Below, piece by piece: positions 35,084 to 44,937 of a stretch of DNA of 64,000 bases (positions within the stretch are counted from its first letter, which is position 1; every line of letters starts with the position of its first letter). The DNA is from an uncultured Bacilli bacterium (GTDB taxonomy: Bacteria > Bacillota_I > Bacilli_A > RF39 > UBA660). The notes under the pieces are model-generated. The model had not been told where the DNA came from. It did no database searches and worked only from the letters and a program-made list of their open reading frames with translations. The stretch lies in contig CAKONK010000007.1 in assembly GCA_934097085.1 (NCBI GenBank), positions 11,947 to 75,946 of the forward strand, read 5' to 3'. The position numbers and the translations under genes are program-made.

Positions 35084-35119
35084 ATTATATAAAAAAAGCA
35101 ATTACTTTGCAAGTAACCA
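35084..35119 (-). promoter_or_regulatory. Terminator-promoter cassette 2
   Basis: Same design as cassette 1: hairpin plus T7, TTGCAA at 35107-35112, 17-base spacer, TATAAT at 35084-35089. One base of the stem differs (A for G), weakening it by one pair. Confidence 0.75.
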
Positions 35120-35120
35120 C

Positions 35121-37415
35121 TTAGATATTTAAATGAACTATACTACTTTCATAGTTTTCTTCGTTAAATTTAATTTTCATAAGATCCAAATATACTCTAT
35201 AATATTCCATATATATTTTATCTAAATAATCAAGTATTTCTTTTCCTGTTTTAAATGATGAATAATCTAAATCTTCAAATGTATATTCACTATCAAGTTC
35301 TAAAATATTTTTTTTAATTTTATCTATTTCAATTAATATTAGCTTTATATAATTATTTGTATTTTCTGTAGTTTTATCATTCATTTCATCTATAGCATAA
35401 TCTTTTATTTGCTCCATTACATCTACCTTTGATACATTACCAGATACTCTTGTAAGTATTGGTACTAAGAATAATCTAAACTTTTTCACAAATTCATTAA
35501 TATTTTTATAATCAATTTCTTTTTTACCACATAAATAATCAGTTATGGATTGTCTTTCATTTTCTAAATAAGTAATAATTTCATTTTTAGTTTGTTCATC
35601 TTTATTATATTTAAGTATATTATTTAAAGTATCTAAATCTTTCAAAATTTCATAATCTAAATTAACATCTTTATCATTTAGTTTTTTAATCATATTTTCT
35701 ATTAAATCTAGAATATCATAATAATCTAGATTTTTTTCAAAATTATGATATAATGTATCTCTTAAATTCTCTAACTTAATAATAGCATTTGTATACACTC
35801 CATTATTCGTAGTTAATGAAAGTCCTTCAGTTGTCTTTGATAAACCATTATTATATTCATCAACAATATCTTTGACTTTTGTTTTTACATTTTCTTTATC
35901 AAGGCCTATATAATCAATACTCATTATTTCCCTAGCTAAATCTAGTATGTGTTCTGCTTCTTTTGAAAGTTTTGGCTTTTCTTCCTTATCTTTAGACTCC
36001 TTTATTTGTTTAGTATTATCCTCTTTTTGAACTAAATCAGTAAAATCCTTTTTTACAGAAAAATTTGGAAATAATTTTGATATTAATTCATCACTAATCT
36101 TAGGGCCTTTTAAAGTAAAATAACTCACTTTTAAAATAGATAATATTTCTTTCTTTGCTAATAGTTTCTTACTTGGAATACACTTAGTAGCATTGTCAAA
36201 CATGTACAAATTATGTTTATAAGTAAAATCAATTCTATTTGGGCATTCAAAAAATAATAAGTCTTTTTCTTTTCTATTGCTTTTGATAATAAGATTTAAA
36301 AATCTATTTATATCATTAATAAAGTGAATTAATTCTTTTTCACTATTATATGTAAGTGTTAAGTTTGATCCTTCAAACAAATTCTTAGATGTACGACCAT
36401 CACTTAAATATAGTCTAGAGAAAAGTGTAAAATCGCAAGGAATAGTAATATTATTTATTGGCTTGTTACAACTAAATGCACCTGTTTCAACACCTTTTGT
36501 AACATTATGAACAGTTAAACTATTAATCGAAGCATCAATATCTGCATAATTAAAAGCAAATGAATCTGACTCTATTTTTAAATCTTCTCCATCAATATCA
36601 ATATCTAAATTCAAATTATAATTGTCCCCATCAACGATCCGACTACTTGCAAATTGTTTTATTTTTTTTATCCCTTTTGGAACAGTTAATTTATATGATC
36701 TTATATCATGGCATACAACTTTACCATCATCATCCATTTCAATATAGTTATTGTAAGGGTAATCAAATGAAACACCACCTTTTTCATCAACAAGTTTTAT
36801 AGAATTTGTTGTATCTACTTCATAATTTTCTAATAATTCTTTAAAAAGATAGTAATTCATATATATGTAGGAAAGTAAAACAGAGCTATTATCAGATGTA
36901 TATGGGATATCCCATATAGATTGCTTACATATTAAACTATTTGTTTTTATATTATATTCCCATTTAAGAGGTTTTAATTCAATTACACCATTATTTACAA
37001 AAATAAATTTTCTATCTTCATAAACATATTCATCATATACTTTAAATTTTCCATCTTGTATTAAAGTTATTTTTTTGCCAGTTCTTTCACAACTATTGGG
37101 ATTTAAGCGAAATAGAGTTATAGCAAAGTATAAAGGGTAAGTTCCAAAACTAATATTTTTGAAATCTAAATCTCCTTTATTAGTTTTATGTTTTTCAATA
37201 AATGGAATAAGGGAAGCATTAGACTTGATAACTGGTCTTAATGAACAATTAAAGTTAATTGGCTTATTGCATGCATCTACTTTATCTACAACAGTATCAT
37301 TAGTTACAATATAACCACCAGCATGACGAGCTAAAGCAGAGCTTTTAAACTCTCTTAACCAAGGATATGTTAGTAAATCATTTTTAGTTAAAAATGTCAT
37401 ATACATTCTATTCAT
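35121..37415 (-). CDS. Large array paralog A3 (764 residues)
   Basis: Close sister of A2 in its first 470 residues (ARHAGGYIVTNDTVVDK, FNCSLRPVIKS, ISFGTYPLYFAITL, PLKWEYNIKTNSLICKQ, NITIPCDFTLFSRLYLSD). Its helical C-terminus, however, is nearly identical to that of A1, both in protein and in DNA (for example 35180-35500 against 30360-30680). This mix of relationships indicates recombination or gene conversion between array members. Start at ATG 37415 behind AAAGGAAAATAG. The protein ends VHLNI, as A4 does. Confidence 0.78.
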   Translation of the reverse strand: MNRMYMTFLTKNDLLTYPWLREFKSSALARHAGGYIVTNDTVVDKVDACNKPINFNCSLRPVIKSNASLIPFIEKHKTNKGDLDFKNISFGTYPLYFAITLFRLNPNSCERTGKKITLIQDGKFKVYDEYVYEDRKFIFVNNGVIELKPLKWEYNIKTNSLICKQSIWDIPYTSDNSSVLLSYIYMNYYLFKELLENYEVDTTNSIKLVDEKGGVSFDYPYNNYIEMDDDGKVVCHDIRSYKLTVPKGIKKIKQFASSRIVDGDNYNLNLDIDIDGEDLKIESDSFAFNYADIDASINSLTVHNVTKGVETGAFSCNKPINNITIPCDFTLFSRLYLSDGRTSKNLFEGSNLTLTYNSEKELIHFINDINRFLNLIIKSNRKEKDLLFFECPNRIDFTYKHNLYMFDNATKCIPSKKLLAKKEILSILKVSYFTLKGPKISDELISKLFPNFSVKKDFTDLVQKEDNTKQIKESKDKEEKPKLSKEAEHILDLAREIMSIDYIGLDKENVKTKVKDIVDEYNNGLSKTTEGLSLTTNNGVYTNAIIKLENLRDTLYHNFEKNLDYYDILDLIENMIKKLNDKDVNLDYEILKDLDTLNNILKYNKDEQTKNEIITYLENERQSITDYLCGKKEIDYKNINEFVKKFRLFLVPILTRVSGNVSKVDVMEQIKDYAIDEMNDKTTENTNNYIKLILIEIDKIKKNILELDSEYTFEDLDYSSFKTGKEILDYLDKIYMEYYRVYLDLMKIKFNEENYESSIVHLNI

Positions 37416-37438
37416 ATCTATTTTCCTTTACTATAACA

Positions 37439-37475
37439 ATTATATAAAAAAAGCAGTTACTTTGCAAGTAACCAC
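37439..37475 (-). promoter_or_regulatory. Terminator-promoter cassette 3
   Basis: Hairpin GTTACTT/AAGTAAC plus T7, TTGCAA at 37462-37467, 17-base spacer, TATAAT at 37439-37444. Nearly identical in sequence to cassette 1, including the downstream AAAGGAAAATAG ribosome-binding region. Confidence 0.75.
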
Positions 37476-39797
37476 TTAGATATTTAAATGAACTTTACTA
37501 TTTTCATAATTTTCTACATTTGACTTTTGTTCCATAAGATCTAAATATGCTCTATAATATTCGATATATTTTTTATCTAAATAATCAAGTATTTCCCTTC
37601 CTGTTTTAAATGATGAATAATCAAAGTCTTCGAATGCATATTCACTATCAAGTTCTAAAATATTTTTCTTAATTTTATCAATTTCATTTAGTATAAGTTT
37701 TATATAATTATTTGTGTTTACCTCAGTTTTATCATTCATTTCATTGAAAGCATAATCTTTTATTTGCTCCATTACATCTACTTTTGATACATTACCAGAT
37801 ACTCTTGTAAGTATTGGTACTAAGAATAATCTAAACTTTTTCACAAATTCATCTATATTTTTATAATCGATTTCTTTTTTACCACATAAATAATCAGTTA
37901 TGGATTGTCTTTCACTTTCTAAATAGGAAATAATCTCATTTTTAGTTTGTTCATCTTTACTATATTTTAGTATATTATTTAAGGTGTCTAAATCTTTCAA
38001 AATTTCATAATCTAAATTAACATCTTCATCATTTAGTTTTTTAATCATACTAGAAATTAAATCTAGAATATCATAATAAGCAAGATTTTTTTCAAAATTA
38101 TGATACAAAGTATCTCTTAAATTTTCTAACTTAATAACTGCATTTGTATATACTCCATTATTCGTAGTTAACGAAAGACCCCCAGCTTTCATTGATAAAC
38201 CGTTATTATATTCCTCAACAATATCTTTGACTTTTGTTTTTACATTTTCTTTATCAAGTCCTATGTAATCAATACTTAATATTTCTCTAGCAAGATCTAG
38301 TATGTGTTCAGCCTCTTTGGTTGGTTTTGGGTTCTTTTCATCTTTTTCTTTAATCTCTTCTTCAGGAATATCAGTAAAACTATATTTAATATTTGAGTTT
38401 TCTCCTAAAACACCTATTATTATTTCCTTATCTATACTAGGCCCAACCAACTTTATACTGCCTAAACCTATTTTAGAAAATAAGGTTTTAGCGTTTAAAT
38501 TATAATTGTTTTTTTCTAAAGAATGACATTTATAAAGCATATGCTTATAAGTAAAATCAATTCTATTTCTCATGATTGTTCTTGATAATAAATTAATAAA
38601 CCTTTGAATATCATTAAAAAATGTTATAAGTTCTTTTTCATTTTTGTAATTAATAGTTAAATTAGAGTCTTTTAAATAATTACGAGCCAAATATTTGCCA
38701 CAAAAATAAAGTCTTGTAAAAAGATTAAAATCACAATGCATTGATACATTTTCAATGGGACTATCAACACATAAAAATGGATCCGCTAAAAGAAGCTCAT
38801 TTACATCAATATTAAGATTTTTAACTTTAACATTTAAACCTAAAGAGGAAAAATCAAAAGCTTGCTGGTTTATAACTATCTTATTACCTTTTATGTTAAT
38901 ATTAAATACAGGATCAGTTATATGAACATAAGCATCTAAATTTTCAAGAGCAAACTCACCAATTTTTCTCACGCTTTCATCATCAATGTTAATGTTATAT
39001 TCTTTTTCTTCATGAGAAAATATTTTACCAATATCATCAGTAATATCAACCCCCATTTCAGAGTAAAATGGAAATTCAATGTATTGTATTTCGTCCAAGT
39101 TTTTTCGATTAACTAAATTAACTGGTTCTGTTAATCTAGTTATTTTATCCTGAAGTACATCCTTTAATAAATATTCATTAAGAAAGTTGTAACCATACTT
39201 TTCAAAGGCATTGCTAGACATCTCTATAGAAAAACCTGCAATTATGTCTTTACATACTAGGCAGTGTGATACCTTATCATAATACCATGTAAGCGGAGTT
39301 ACTTTAACATATAAATCATTTTCTTTAATATAAGCATAATCTTCACCATCTAAAGTAACTGAATTACACTCTATTATCTTATCTCCGATTGGAATATGAT
39401 ACTTTTTACCATTAAAATTATTTTCTTTATACACATCATTTAATCTTTGAATTAATACGAAGTTTTTTATTGTATATGTTGGATAACTTCCTAATTTAAT
39501 TTCATTACCATTAATTGCAAGAGCATTTTTCTCTATGAATTTTTCCATATTATTTGTATCAATAACAGGTCTTATTCCATAATATTCTGTAATACCATCT
39601 AGATACGATTTATCCCAAAGAGTTAAAAATTGTTTTTTATATAAAGGTTCTCTAGAAATTAAATATGAATTACTATCATATAAATAGTTAACAAAATTTG
39701 TTGCACTTGCATTAATTCCTTTTTCTCTTAAAATATTTAACATCGAAGGAACCTCTGTATCTATTTTGCTTAAAAATGTCATATACAATCTATTCAT
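37476..39797 (-). CDS. Large array paralog A4 (about 773 residues)
   Basis: N-terminus of the A1/A5 type: YMTFLSKIDTEVPSMLNILREKGI..., YYGIRPVIDT, IKLGSYPTYTIKNFVLIQRLN, LYVKVTPLTWYYDKVSHCLVCKDIIAGF, NEYLLKDVL. This stretch gives the clearest match to the LGSYPQ...W+VL...LLISE pattern of DUF6273-like proteins. The LRR-like part contains VSMHCDFNLFTRLYFCG. The helical C-terminus matches A1 and A3. I start at ATG 39797, behind AAGGGGAAATAG, rather than 24 bases upstream. No signal peptide or TM. Function unknown. Confidence 0.78.
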   Translation of the reverse strand: MNRLYMTFLSKIDTEVPSMLNILREKGINASATNFVNYLYDSNSYLISREPLYKKQFLTLWDKSYLDGITEYYGIRPVIDTNNMEKFIEKNALAINGNEIKLGSYPTYTIKNFVLIQRLNDVYKENNFNGKKYHIPIGDKIIECNSVTLDGEDYAYIKENDLYVKVTPLTWYYDKVSHCLVCKDIIAGFSIEMSSNAFEKYGYNFLNEYLLKDVLQDKITRLTEPVNLVNRKNLDEIQYIEFPFYSEMGVDITDDIGKIFSHEEKEYNINIDDESVRKIGEFALENLDAYVHITDPVFNINIKGNKIVINQQAFDFSSLGLNVKVKNLNIDVNELLLADPFLCVDSPIENVSMHCDFNLFTRLYFCGKYLARNYLKDSNLTINYKNEKELITFFNDIQRFINLLSRTIMRNRIDFTYKHMLYKCHSLEKNNYNLNAKTLFSKIGLGSIKLVGPSIDKEIIIGVLGENSNIKYSFTDIPEEEIKEKDEKNPKPTKEAEHILDLAREILSIDYIGLDKENVKTKVKDIVEEYNNGLSMKAGGLSLTTNNGVYTNAVIKLENLRDTLYHNFEKNLAYYDILDLISSMIKKLNDEDVNLDYEILKDLDTLNNILKYSKDEQTKNEIISYLESERQSITDYLCGKKEIDYKNIDEFVKKFRLFLVPILTRVSGNVSKVDVMEQIKDYAFNEMNDKTEVNTNNYIKLILNEIDKIKKNILELDSEYAFEDFDYSSFKTGREILDYLDKKYIEYYRAYLDLMEQKSNVENYENSKVHLNI

Positions 39798-39820
39798 ATC
39801 TATTTCCCCTTGCCATAACA

Positions 39821-39857
39821 ATTATATAAAAAAAGCAGTTACTTTGCAAGTAACCAC
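39821..39857 (-). promoter_or_regulatory. Terminator-promoter cassette 4
   Basis: Hairpin plus T7, TTGCAA at 39844-39849, 17-base spacer, TATAAT at 39821-39826. It lies between A5 and A4. Confidence 0.75.
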
Positions 39858-42236
39858 TTAGTATATTTTAGGTATTAAATTTCTCTCATAAACATTTTGT
39901 TTTTGTATTTCATCATAAAGTTCAATATATTTTTGATAATACTTTATAAATAAGCTATCTAAGTAATCAATAATTTCTTTACCTGTATTAAAGGATGAAT
40001 AGTCAATATCTTCGAATGTGTAATTACTATCAAGTTTTAAAATTTTTTGTTTAGTTCTATTTATCTCAGTTAAAATGATTTTTATATGATTATTTGTATT
40101 TTCTGTAGATTTATTATTCATTTCATCCAAGGCATAATTTTTAATTTGCTCAGCTACATCTATTTTAGATACATTACCACTCACTCTTACAAGTATCGGC
40201 ACTAAAAATAATCTAAACTTTTTAATAAATTCATTTACACTTTTATAATCAATTCCTTTTTTATTACATAAATAATCTATAATATTTTGTTTTTCACTTT
40301 CTAAATAAGCAATAAGTTCTCTTTTAGTTTGGTTATCTTCACTATATTTAAGTATATTATTTAAAGTATCTAAATCTTTTAAAATTTCATAATCTAAATT
40401 AACATCTTCATCATTAAGTTTTTTAATCATACTAGAAATTAAATCTAAGATATCATAATAATCAATGTTCTTTTCAAAATTAAGGTATAAAGAATCTCTT
40501 AAATCTTCAAGTTTAATTATAGTATTTGTATAAAGTGTATTATTCGTAGATAATGATAAACCTTTTGTTTCTTTAGTATAAAGTTTATTGTATTCATCAA
40601 TTATTTCATCGAGTTTTCTGCGAACATTTTCTTTATCAATTCCTATATAATCAATGCTTATTATTTCTTTAGCTAAATCTAAAATATGCTGTGCCTCTTT
40701 TGTAAGATCTAATTCATCATTAACTTTGGTAATTTTTTCTTCTGGTTCATCATCAGGAATATGAATAAGATTAAAATTAACACCAATTATTTTCTCAACT
40801 TTTTCTATGTTTAATTCAGGGCCATCCAAAGTAATGTCCGTTAACCCTAATTGTTCAAATAATGTACCTTTGGAAAAATCATAATTATCTGATTTAAGAA
40901 GTTCAAAATAATATTCAGTATTTTTATAGACAAACCTAATTTTTTCATTATTTAAATAATTTTTCTTAACTTTAGCAACAATTTTACTAATGTCCTTTAA
41001 AAAGGTACAAAGTTCTTTTTCTGATGTATAACAAATTGTTAATCTAGAACCCTTTAATAAATTATAAGCACAAAAATCACCAATATGAGTTAGAAATAGT
41101 CTAGAAAATATATTTAAATTGCAATTCAAGTTAACATTTTCAATAGGCCCTTTTATATCAAATATTGGAAAATCTATAAATGTTTCTTTCGATTTGATAG
41201 TTAAACTTCTAATTTTGGCATTTACCCCAATATCTTTTAAATCAAATGGATTAGTTGAAATATCTTTATTATCGCCTATAATTGTAATATTAAGAGCTAT
41301 TTCATCTTTATAACTATTTTTAAATGTATATTTTAAAAGATTACAATATAATTTATTTATTTTTTCATCAATGACAATATTAAGTTCTTTTTCTTCGTGA
41401 GAATATAATTTTCCATCATTATCCATATCAATATCGCTATCATAAGGTAAACTAATTCCTTGTAATTTATCATTATAACAATCATTTATAGTATTAACCG
41501 GCTCTTCTAATTTAATAATATTTTGTTTTAAAGCATCCTTTATTAAATATTGATTCATAAAATTGAAAGCAATCTTATGAATTGTGTCAGGCATTGCTTT
41601 GGTATAAAAACCTGCAATAATATCTTTACAAATCAAAGAGTTGAAATCCTTATCATAATACCAAGTAAGTGGCATTACTTTAACAAATACATTCTTATCT
41701 TTTATATAAACAAAATCTTCATCATTATAAGTAACTGTTTGACATTCCACTACTTTATCATCAACTGGAATATTATATACTTTACCATTATAATCAATAT
41801 TTTTTAACAAATTTATAAGATTTAAATCAGTAATAACTTGTGTTGGATAACTTCCTAATTCCACTTCATCACGATTAATTATATTACCATTTTGTTTAAT
41901 AAGATTGCTAATTAATCCATCAGTTTTAATAACAGGTCTTATTCCATAGTACATTACCGCATCTTTAAAGTTGAATACATCACTTCTTATACACTGCTTT
42001 CTTTCCTTTAAATCTGATGTAATTATATATTGTATATCTTTATATGATTCACCATCTTCAGGCAATAAATCTTTAACAATATATGGAGTATAAACTTTTG
42101 AGTACAAAAAATCTATTAAATTTGTTGGAAGTGCTTTAATTCCTTTTTCTCTTAAAACAGTTAGTCTTGTAGCTAAAGATATATTATTCTTGGTTAAAAA
42201 AGTCATATACACTTTATTATTTACAGCTTTTTCCAT
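39858..42236 (-). CDS. Large array paralog A5 (792 residues)
   Basis: First of the five A-type genes in transcription order. N-terminal module VYMTFLTKNNISLATRLTVLREKGIKALPTN...YYGIRPVIKT is longer than in A2/A3 and closest to A4 (shared LREKGI). Then VELGSYPTQVITDLNLINLLK..., PLTWYYDKDFNSLICKDIIAGF and NQYLIKDAL. The LRR-like region (NVNLNCNLNIFSRLFLTH) and helical C-terminus follow; the latter is the most diverged of the five. It begins 17 bases after the two-TM gene with no cassette between them, so it is probably read from the promoter of the upstream genes. Confidence 0.78.
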   Translation of the reverse strand: MEKAVNNKVYMTFLTKNNISLATRLTVLREKGIKALPTNLIDFLYSKVYTPYIVKDLLPEDGESYKDIQYIITSDLKERKQCIRSDVFNFKDAVMYYGIRPVIKTDGLISNLIKQNGNIINRDEVELGSYPTQVITDLNLINLLKNIDYNGKVYNIPVDDKVVECQTVTYNDEDFVYIKDKNVFVKVMPLTWYYDKDFNSLICKDIIAGFYTKAMPDTIHKIAFNFMNQYLIKDALKQNIIKLEEPVNTINDCYNDKLQGISLPYDSDIDMDNDGKLYSHEEKELNIVIDEKINKLYCNLLKYTFKNSYKDEIALNITIIGDNKDISTNPFDLKDIGVNAKIRSLTIKSKETFIDFPIFDIKGPIENVNLNCNLNIFSRLFLTHIGDFCAYNLLKGSRLTICYTSEKELCTFLKDISKIVAKVKKNYLNNEKIRFVYKNTEYYFELLKSDNYDFSKGTLFEQLGLTDITLDGPELNIEKVEKIIGVNFNLIHIPDDEPEEKITKVNDELDLTKEAQHILDLAKEIISIDYIGIDKENVRRKLDEIIDEYNKLYTKETKGLSLSTNNTLYTNTIIKLEDLRDSLYLNFEKNIDYYDILDLISSMIKKLNDEDVNLDYEILKDLDTLNNILKYSEDNQTKRELIAYLESEKQNIIDYLCNKKGIDYKSVNEFIKKFRLFLVPILVRVSGNVSKIDVAEQIKNYALDEMNNKSTENTNNHIKIILTEINRTKQKILKLDSNYTFEDIDYSSFNTGKEIIDYLDSLFIKYYQKYIELYDEIQKQNVYERNLIPKIY

Positions 42237-42253
42237 AAAGGTTCACTCACTTC

Positions 42254-42730
42254 TTATTTTAAGACCCTTTTTCTAGATAAAGGCATAGATAAATTTCCTT
42301 CAATATCTAAAGTAAAATTATTTTCTAATGTATTTTCATGTTGTAACTCATTTAATTTAGACAATGCTTTGGTAAGCTTTTCTTCATAAGTTTTAATAAG
42401 TTCATTATCTTGAATAATATTTTGCTTAAAACTTAAATAATCCTCATTTATCTTTTTATATTCTTTTGAACTAGTTAGTAGTCTATCTAAAGAGACTGCA
42501 AAAAGCACTGTTGCTATTAAACTAGGTGATATATTTCCAGTGGATAAGCCCACCACTATTAAAGCAAAATCTAAAATACTTGCAAGTAAAGAACAAATAA
42601 GTTTAATTAAAACTAGTGTCCTCGGAGACTTAGCATTTTTTAAACTTTTTTCATCATTACTAAGTTTTTCATTATAATATTCAAACATATTTTTTGCTCT
42701 TTTAATTTGGTTTTCTAATTCTCTACTCAT
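42254..42730 (-). CDS. Two-TM coiled-coil protein within the array
   Basis: A 158-residue protein: N-terminal charged helix, two TM segments with a short loop (about residues 42-62 and 68-86, VLIKLICSLLASILDFALIVVG and SLIATVLFAVSL), a coiled-coil (about 90-130) and a basic tail ending SRKRVLK. Its ATG overlaps the stop of the B2 gene (ATGA), and A5 starts 17 bases after it, so it belongs to the array operon and may anchor array products at the membrane. Layout and tail match the 131-residue protein at 63412-63807. No family assigned. Confidence 0.7.
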   Translation of the reverse strand: MSRELENQIKRAKNMFEYYNEKLSNDEKSLKNAKSPRTLVLIKLICSLLASILDFALIVVGLSTGNISPSLIATVLFAVSLDRLLTSSKEYKKINEDYLSFKQNIIQDNELIKTYEEKLTKALSKLNELQHENTLENNFTLDIEGNLSMPLSRKRVLK

Positions 42731-44883
42731 TTTAATAACCTCATTTTGTAACTTTCTTTCTTCAATTTACTTGTATTATTAAATTTAATCTTATAATACA
42801 ATCCATAAATCTCCATTAAAATACTATCAACATATTTAATAATTTCATTACTTTCCATATTGCTATAATCAATATTAATTTTATCAATAATGTTATGTAC
42901 TTCGAGATTTGTTGGATTAATATCAAATATTTCGTTTTTAGTTTTATCTATTTCTAATAGTACAACAGATAAATAATTTTTAATTGGTTCCTTATAATTA
43001 ATTTGCATTTGCATATTTGTATAATCTTTAATTACCTCGAGGATTTCTTCCTTATTTAAATAGTTTCTTATGCTAAGTAGAGTTATATTTAAATATGTTC
43101 TTATACTTAAGATAAATTTATCCATATCATCATAAGTTTTATTTTCCCCAGTAAGAAGATAACTCTCTAATTTATGTTTTTCATTTTCTAAATAACTTTT
43201 TAAATCATTAGTTATTTTTTCATTAGTAAAAGGAAGAATGTTATTAGATAAAAGGTAAAAATCTTTCTCCAAAGAGGTATTTATAATTACTTCTTCACCA
43301 TTTAAAATACTTAATAACAGATTTACTTCATCCAGCATATCATATATATCTAAATTTTTTTCAAATTTTTGATATAGACTATCTCTTAAATTGCTAAGAC
43401 TTACTAAAAGTTCTGTATAAAGGCCTTCCTCACTTTGAAGTGATAAACCACCATTTAAATTTGCTAACTTCTCATTATAATTAATTAATATTTCATTAAC
43501 TTTATTTTTAACATCATTTTTATCAAGTCCAAAATAATCAATAGATAATATTTCTTCGATTATATCATCTGCAACTAATGTAGTTTTATTTACTTCTTTT
43601 ATGTCTTCAGTTTGCTCTTGCTTTTTAGTTTTCTCTAATTCATCGTTTACAAAATGCACTTTATCGTTATTAAGCATTCCTTTAATTTTATTTTGTACTC
43701 CATGGGAAAGCTCAGGACCACATACAGTTATATCTATATCCTTTAAAGATACATCCTTGAAAAAATTAAGGAGAGTATATTCCCAAGTTTCATCATCAAA
43801 CTTAAATTTAATTCCTGGAACATAATTAATTAAATCATTGTCAGGATCAATTACATGCCTTCTACTAAGCTTACTATCTAATTTTCTGTCTAAACTGTTA
43901 AAGCGTTTTAAAAAGTTTAAAAGTTCATCTACATTTTTATAGGTTACTGTTAATTTACTGTTTTTATCAAAAATGTATTTAAACTTCACATAACCAAAAC
44001 TAATAATATTTTTTACTAGTTCCATGTTACAAGGAATTTGTAAACTGTTTATTAGTTCATAAGAAGCTATAGCACCCTTCTCAACTTTTCCATTAAAGTT
44101 TTTATCAAAAACAATTGAATTAATTTTATCATAATAAAAATCACCCAAAAAATCGATATGTTTAACACTATCAGGAATATATATATCATACAAAAAACCA
44201 TTACCTGTATATTTAGATATAAGTTCACATTTTACCTTTGAAGCTGAGGTTGGTACATTTATTTTTATTAATGTAGTAGGTCTTTCTAAGACTATTTTCC
44301 CATTTTCATAATTAATAAACATTTTTCTTGCATGTTCAGGAAGTTCAATTTTATCAAGAACGCCATTGAAAACCTTACAAGTTGCTTCATATGAATCAAT
44401 TCTATCAACAGTTTTTACTTCAAAAATTTCAGGTAAAATTGCATCATTTAAATAAACATTTGGTAAAGCATAATTAAAAAGTGCTATTTTAGACATATCC
44501 ATAACAGTACTTCTTGTATAAGAGGTATTAACACAAGTGAAATCTTTACCATTATCTTTCCATTCTAAAGGAACTATCTTATAAAAGTTTTTGCCATCAA
44601 AAGTTATATCATCACCTAAATCGCAAACCTCATATTTTTCTTCATTAGTTGATTCAATTTCATTTTTCTTTTTAGCATTAATTGTATCAACTTTAGGTAT
44701 TAAAGAAACGTGTTCGTACTTTAATTTTACTATTAAATTTTTATCTTTGATTAACCTTTTTTCAACTCCAAAAAAATATTTATTATTTTTAAATTTTAAA
44801 GTACACTTAAATTTATCTATATCTCCTTCAATATGCATTGTAAGAAGACCGTTTTCATCAAAATCTAAATATAATTTATCCAT
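42727..44883 (-). CDS. Large array paralog B2 (about 718 residues)
   Basis: Second subtype of the array. It lacks the YMTFLT/GIRPVI module and begins MDKLYLDFDENGLLTMHIEGD. About residues 75-150 keep the PLEWKDNGKDFTCVN stretch that matches PLxWxYDxxxNxLICK of the A types, followed by an LRR-like region (DIYIPDSVKHIDFLGDF, NSLQIPCNMELVKNII). The helical C-terminus (IEEILSIDYFGLDKNDVKNKV...LRDSLYQKFEKNLDIYDMLDE) is plainly homologous to that of the A types. I start at ATG 44883, behind AAAAGGGGG. Terminal TGA overlaps the two-TM gene. Confidence 0.75.
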   Translation of the reverse strand: MDKLYLDFDENGLLTMHIEGDIDKFKCTLKFKNNKYFFGVEKRLIKDKNLIVKLKYEHVSLIPKVDTINAKKKNEIESTNEEKYEVCDLGDDITFDGKNFYKIVPLEWKDNGKDFTCVNTSYTRSTVMDMSKIALFNYALPNVYLNDAILPEIFEVKTVDRIDSYEATCKVFNGVLDKIELPEHARKMFINYENGKIVLERPTTLIKINVPTSASKVKCELISKYTGNGFLYDIYIPDSVKHIDFLGDFYYDKINSIVFDKNFNGKVEKGAIASYELINSLQIPCNMELVKNIISFGYVKFKYIFDKNSKLTVTYKNVDELLNFLKRFNSLDRKLDSKLSRRHVIDPDNDLINYVPGIKFKFDDETWEYTLLNFFKDVSLKDIDITVCGPELSHGVQNKIKGMLNNDKVHFVNDELEKTKKQEQTEDIKEVNKTTLVADDIIEEILSIDYFGLDKNDVKNKVNEILINYNEKLANLNGGLSLQSEEGLYTELLVSLSNLRDSLYQKFEKNLDIYDMLDEVNLLLSILNGEEVIINTSLEKDFYLLSNNILPFTNEKITNDLKSYLENEKHKLESYLLTGENKTYDDMDKFILSIRTYLNITLLSIRNYLNKEEILEVIKDYTNMQMQINYKEPIKNYLSVVLLEIDKTKNEIFDINPTNLEVHNIIDKINIDYSNMESNEIIKYVDSILMEIYGLYYKIKFNNTSKLKKESYKMRLLK

Positions 44884-44937
44884 AAATCCCCCTTTTGGTA
44901 AGAAATATTCTACCACACAATAAAAGAAATAGGAAGT

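Noticed and set aside
42254..42730. SLATT-type effector of a CBASS-like system
   Set aside because: The two-TM plus coiled-coil layout is similar, but I cannot point to SLATT sequence features and no nucleotidyltransferase is present.
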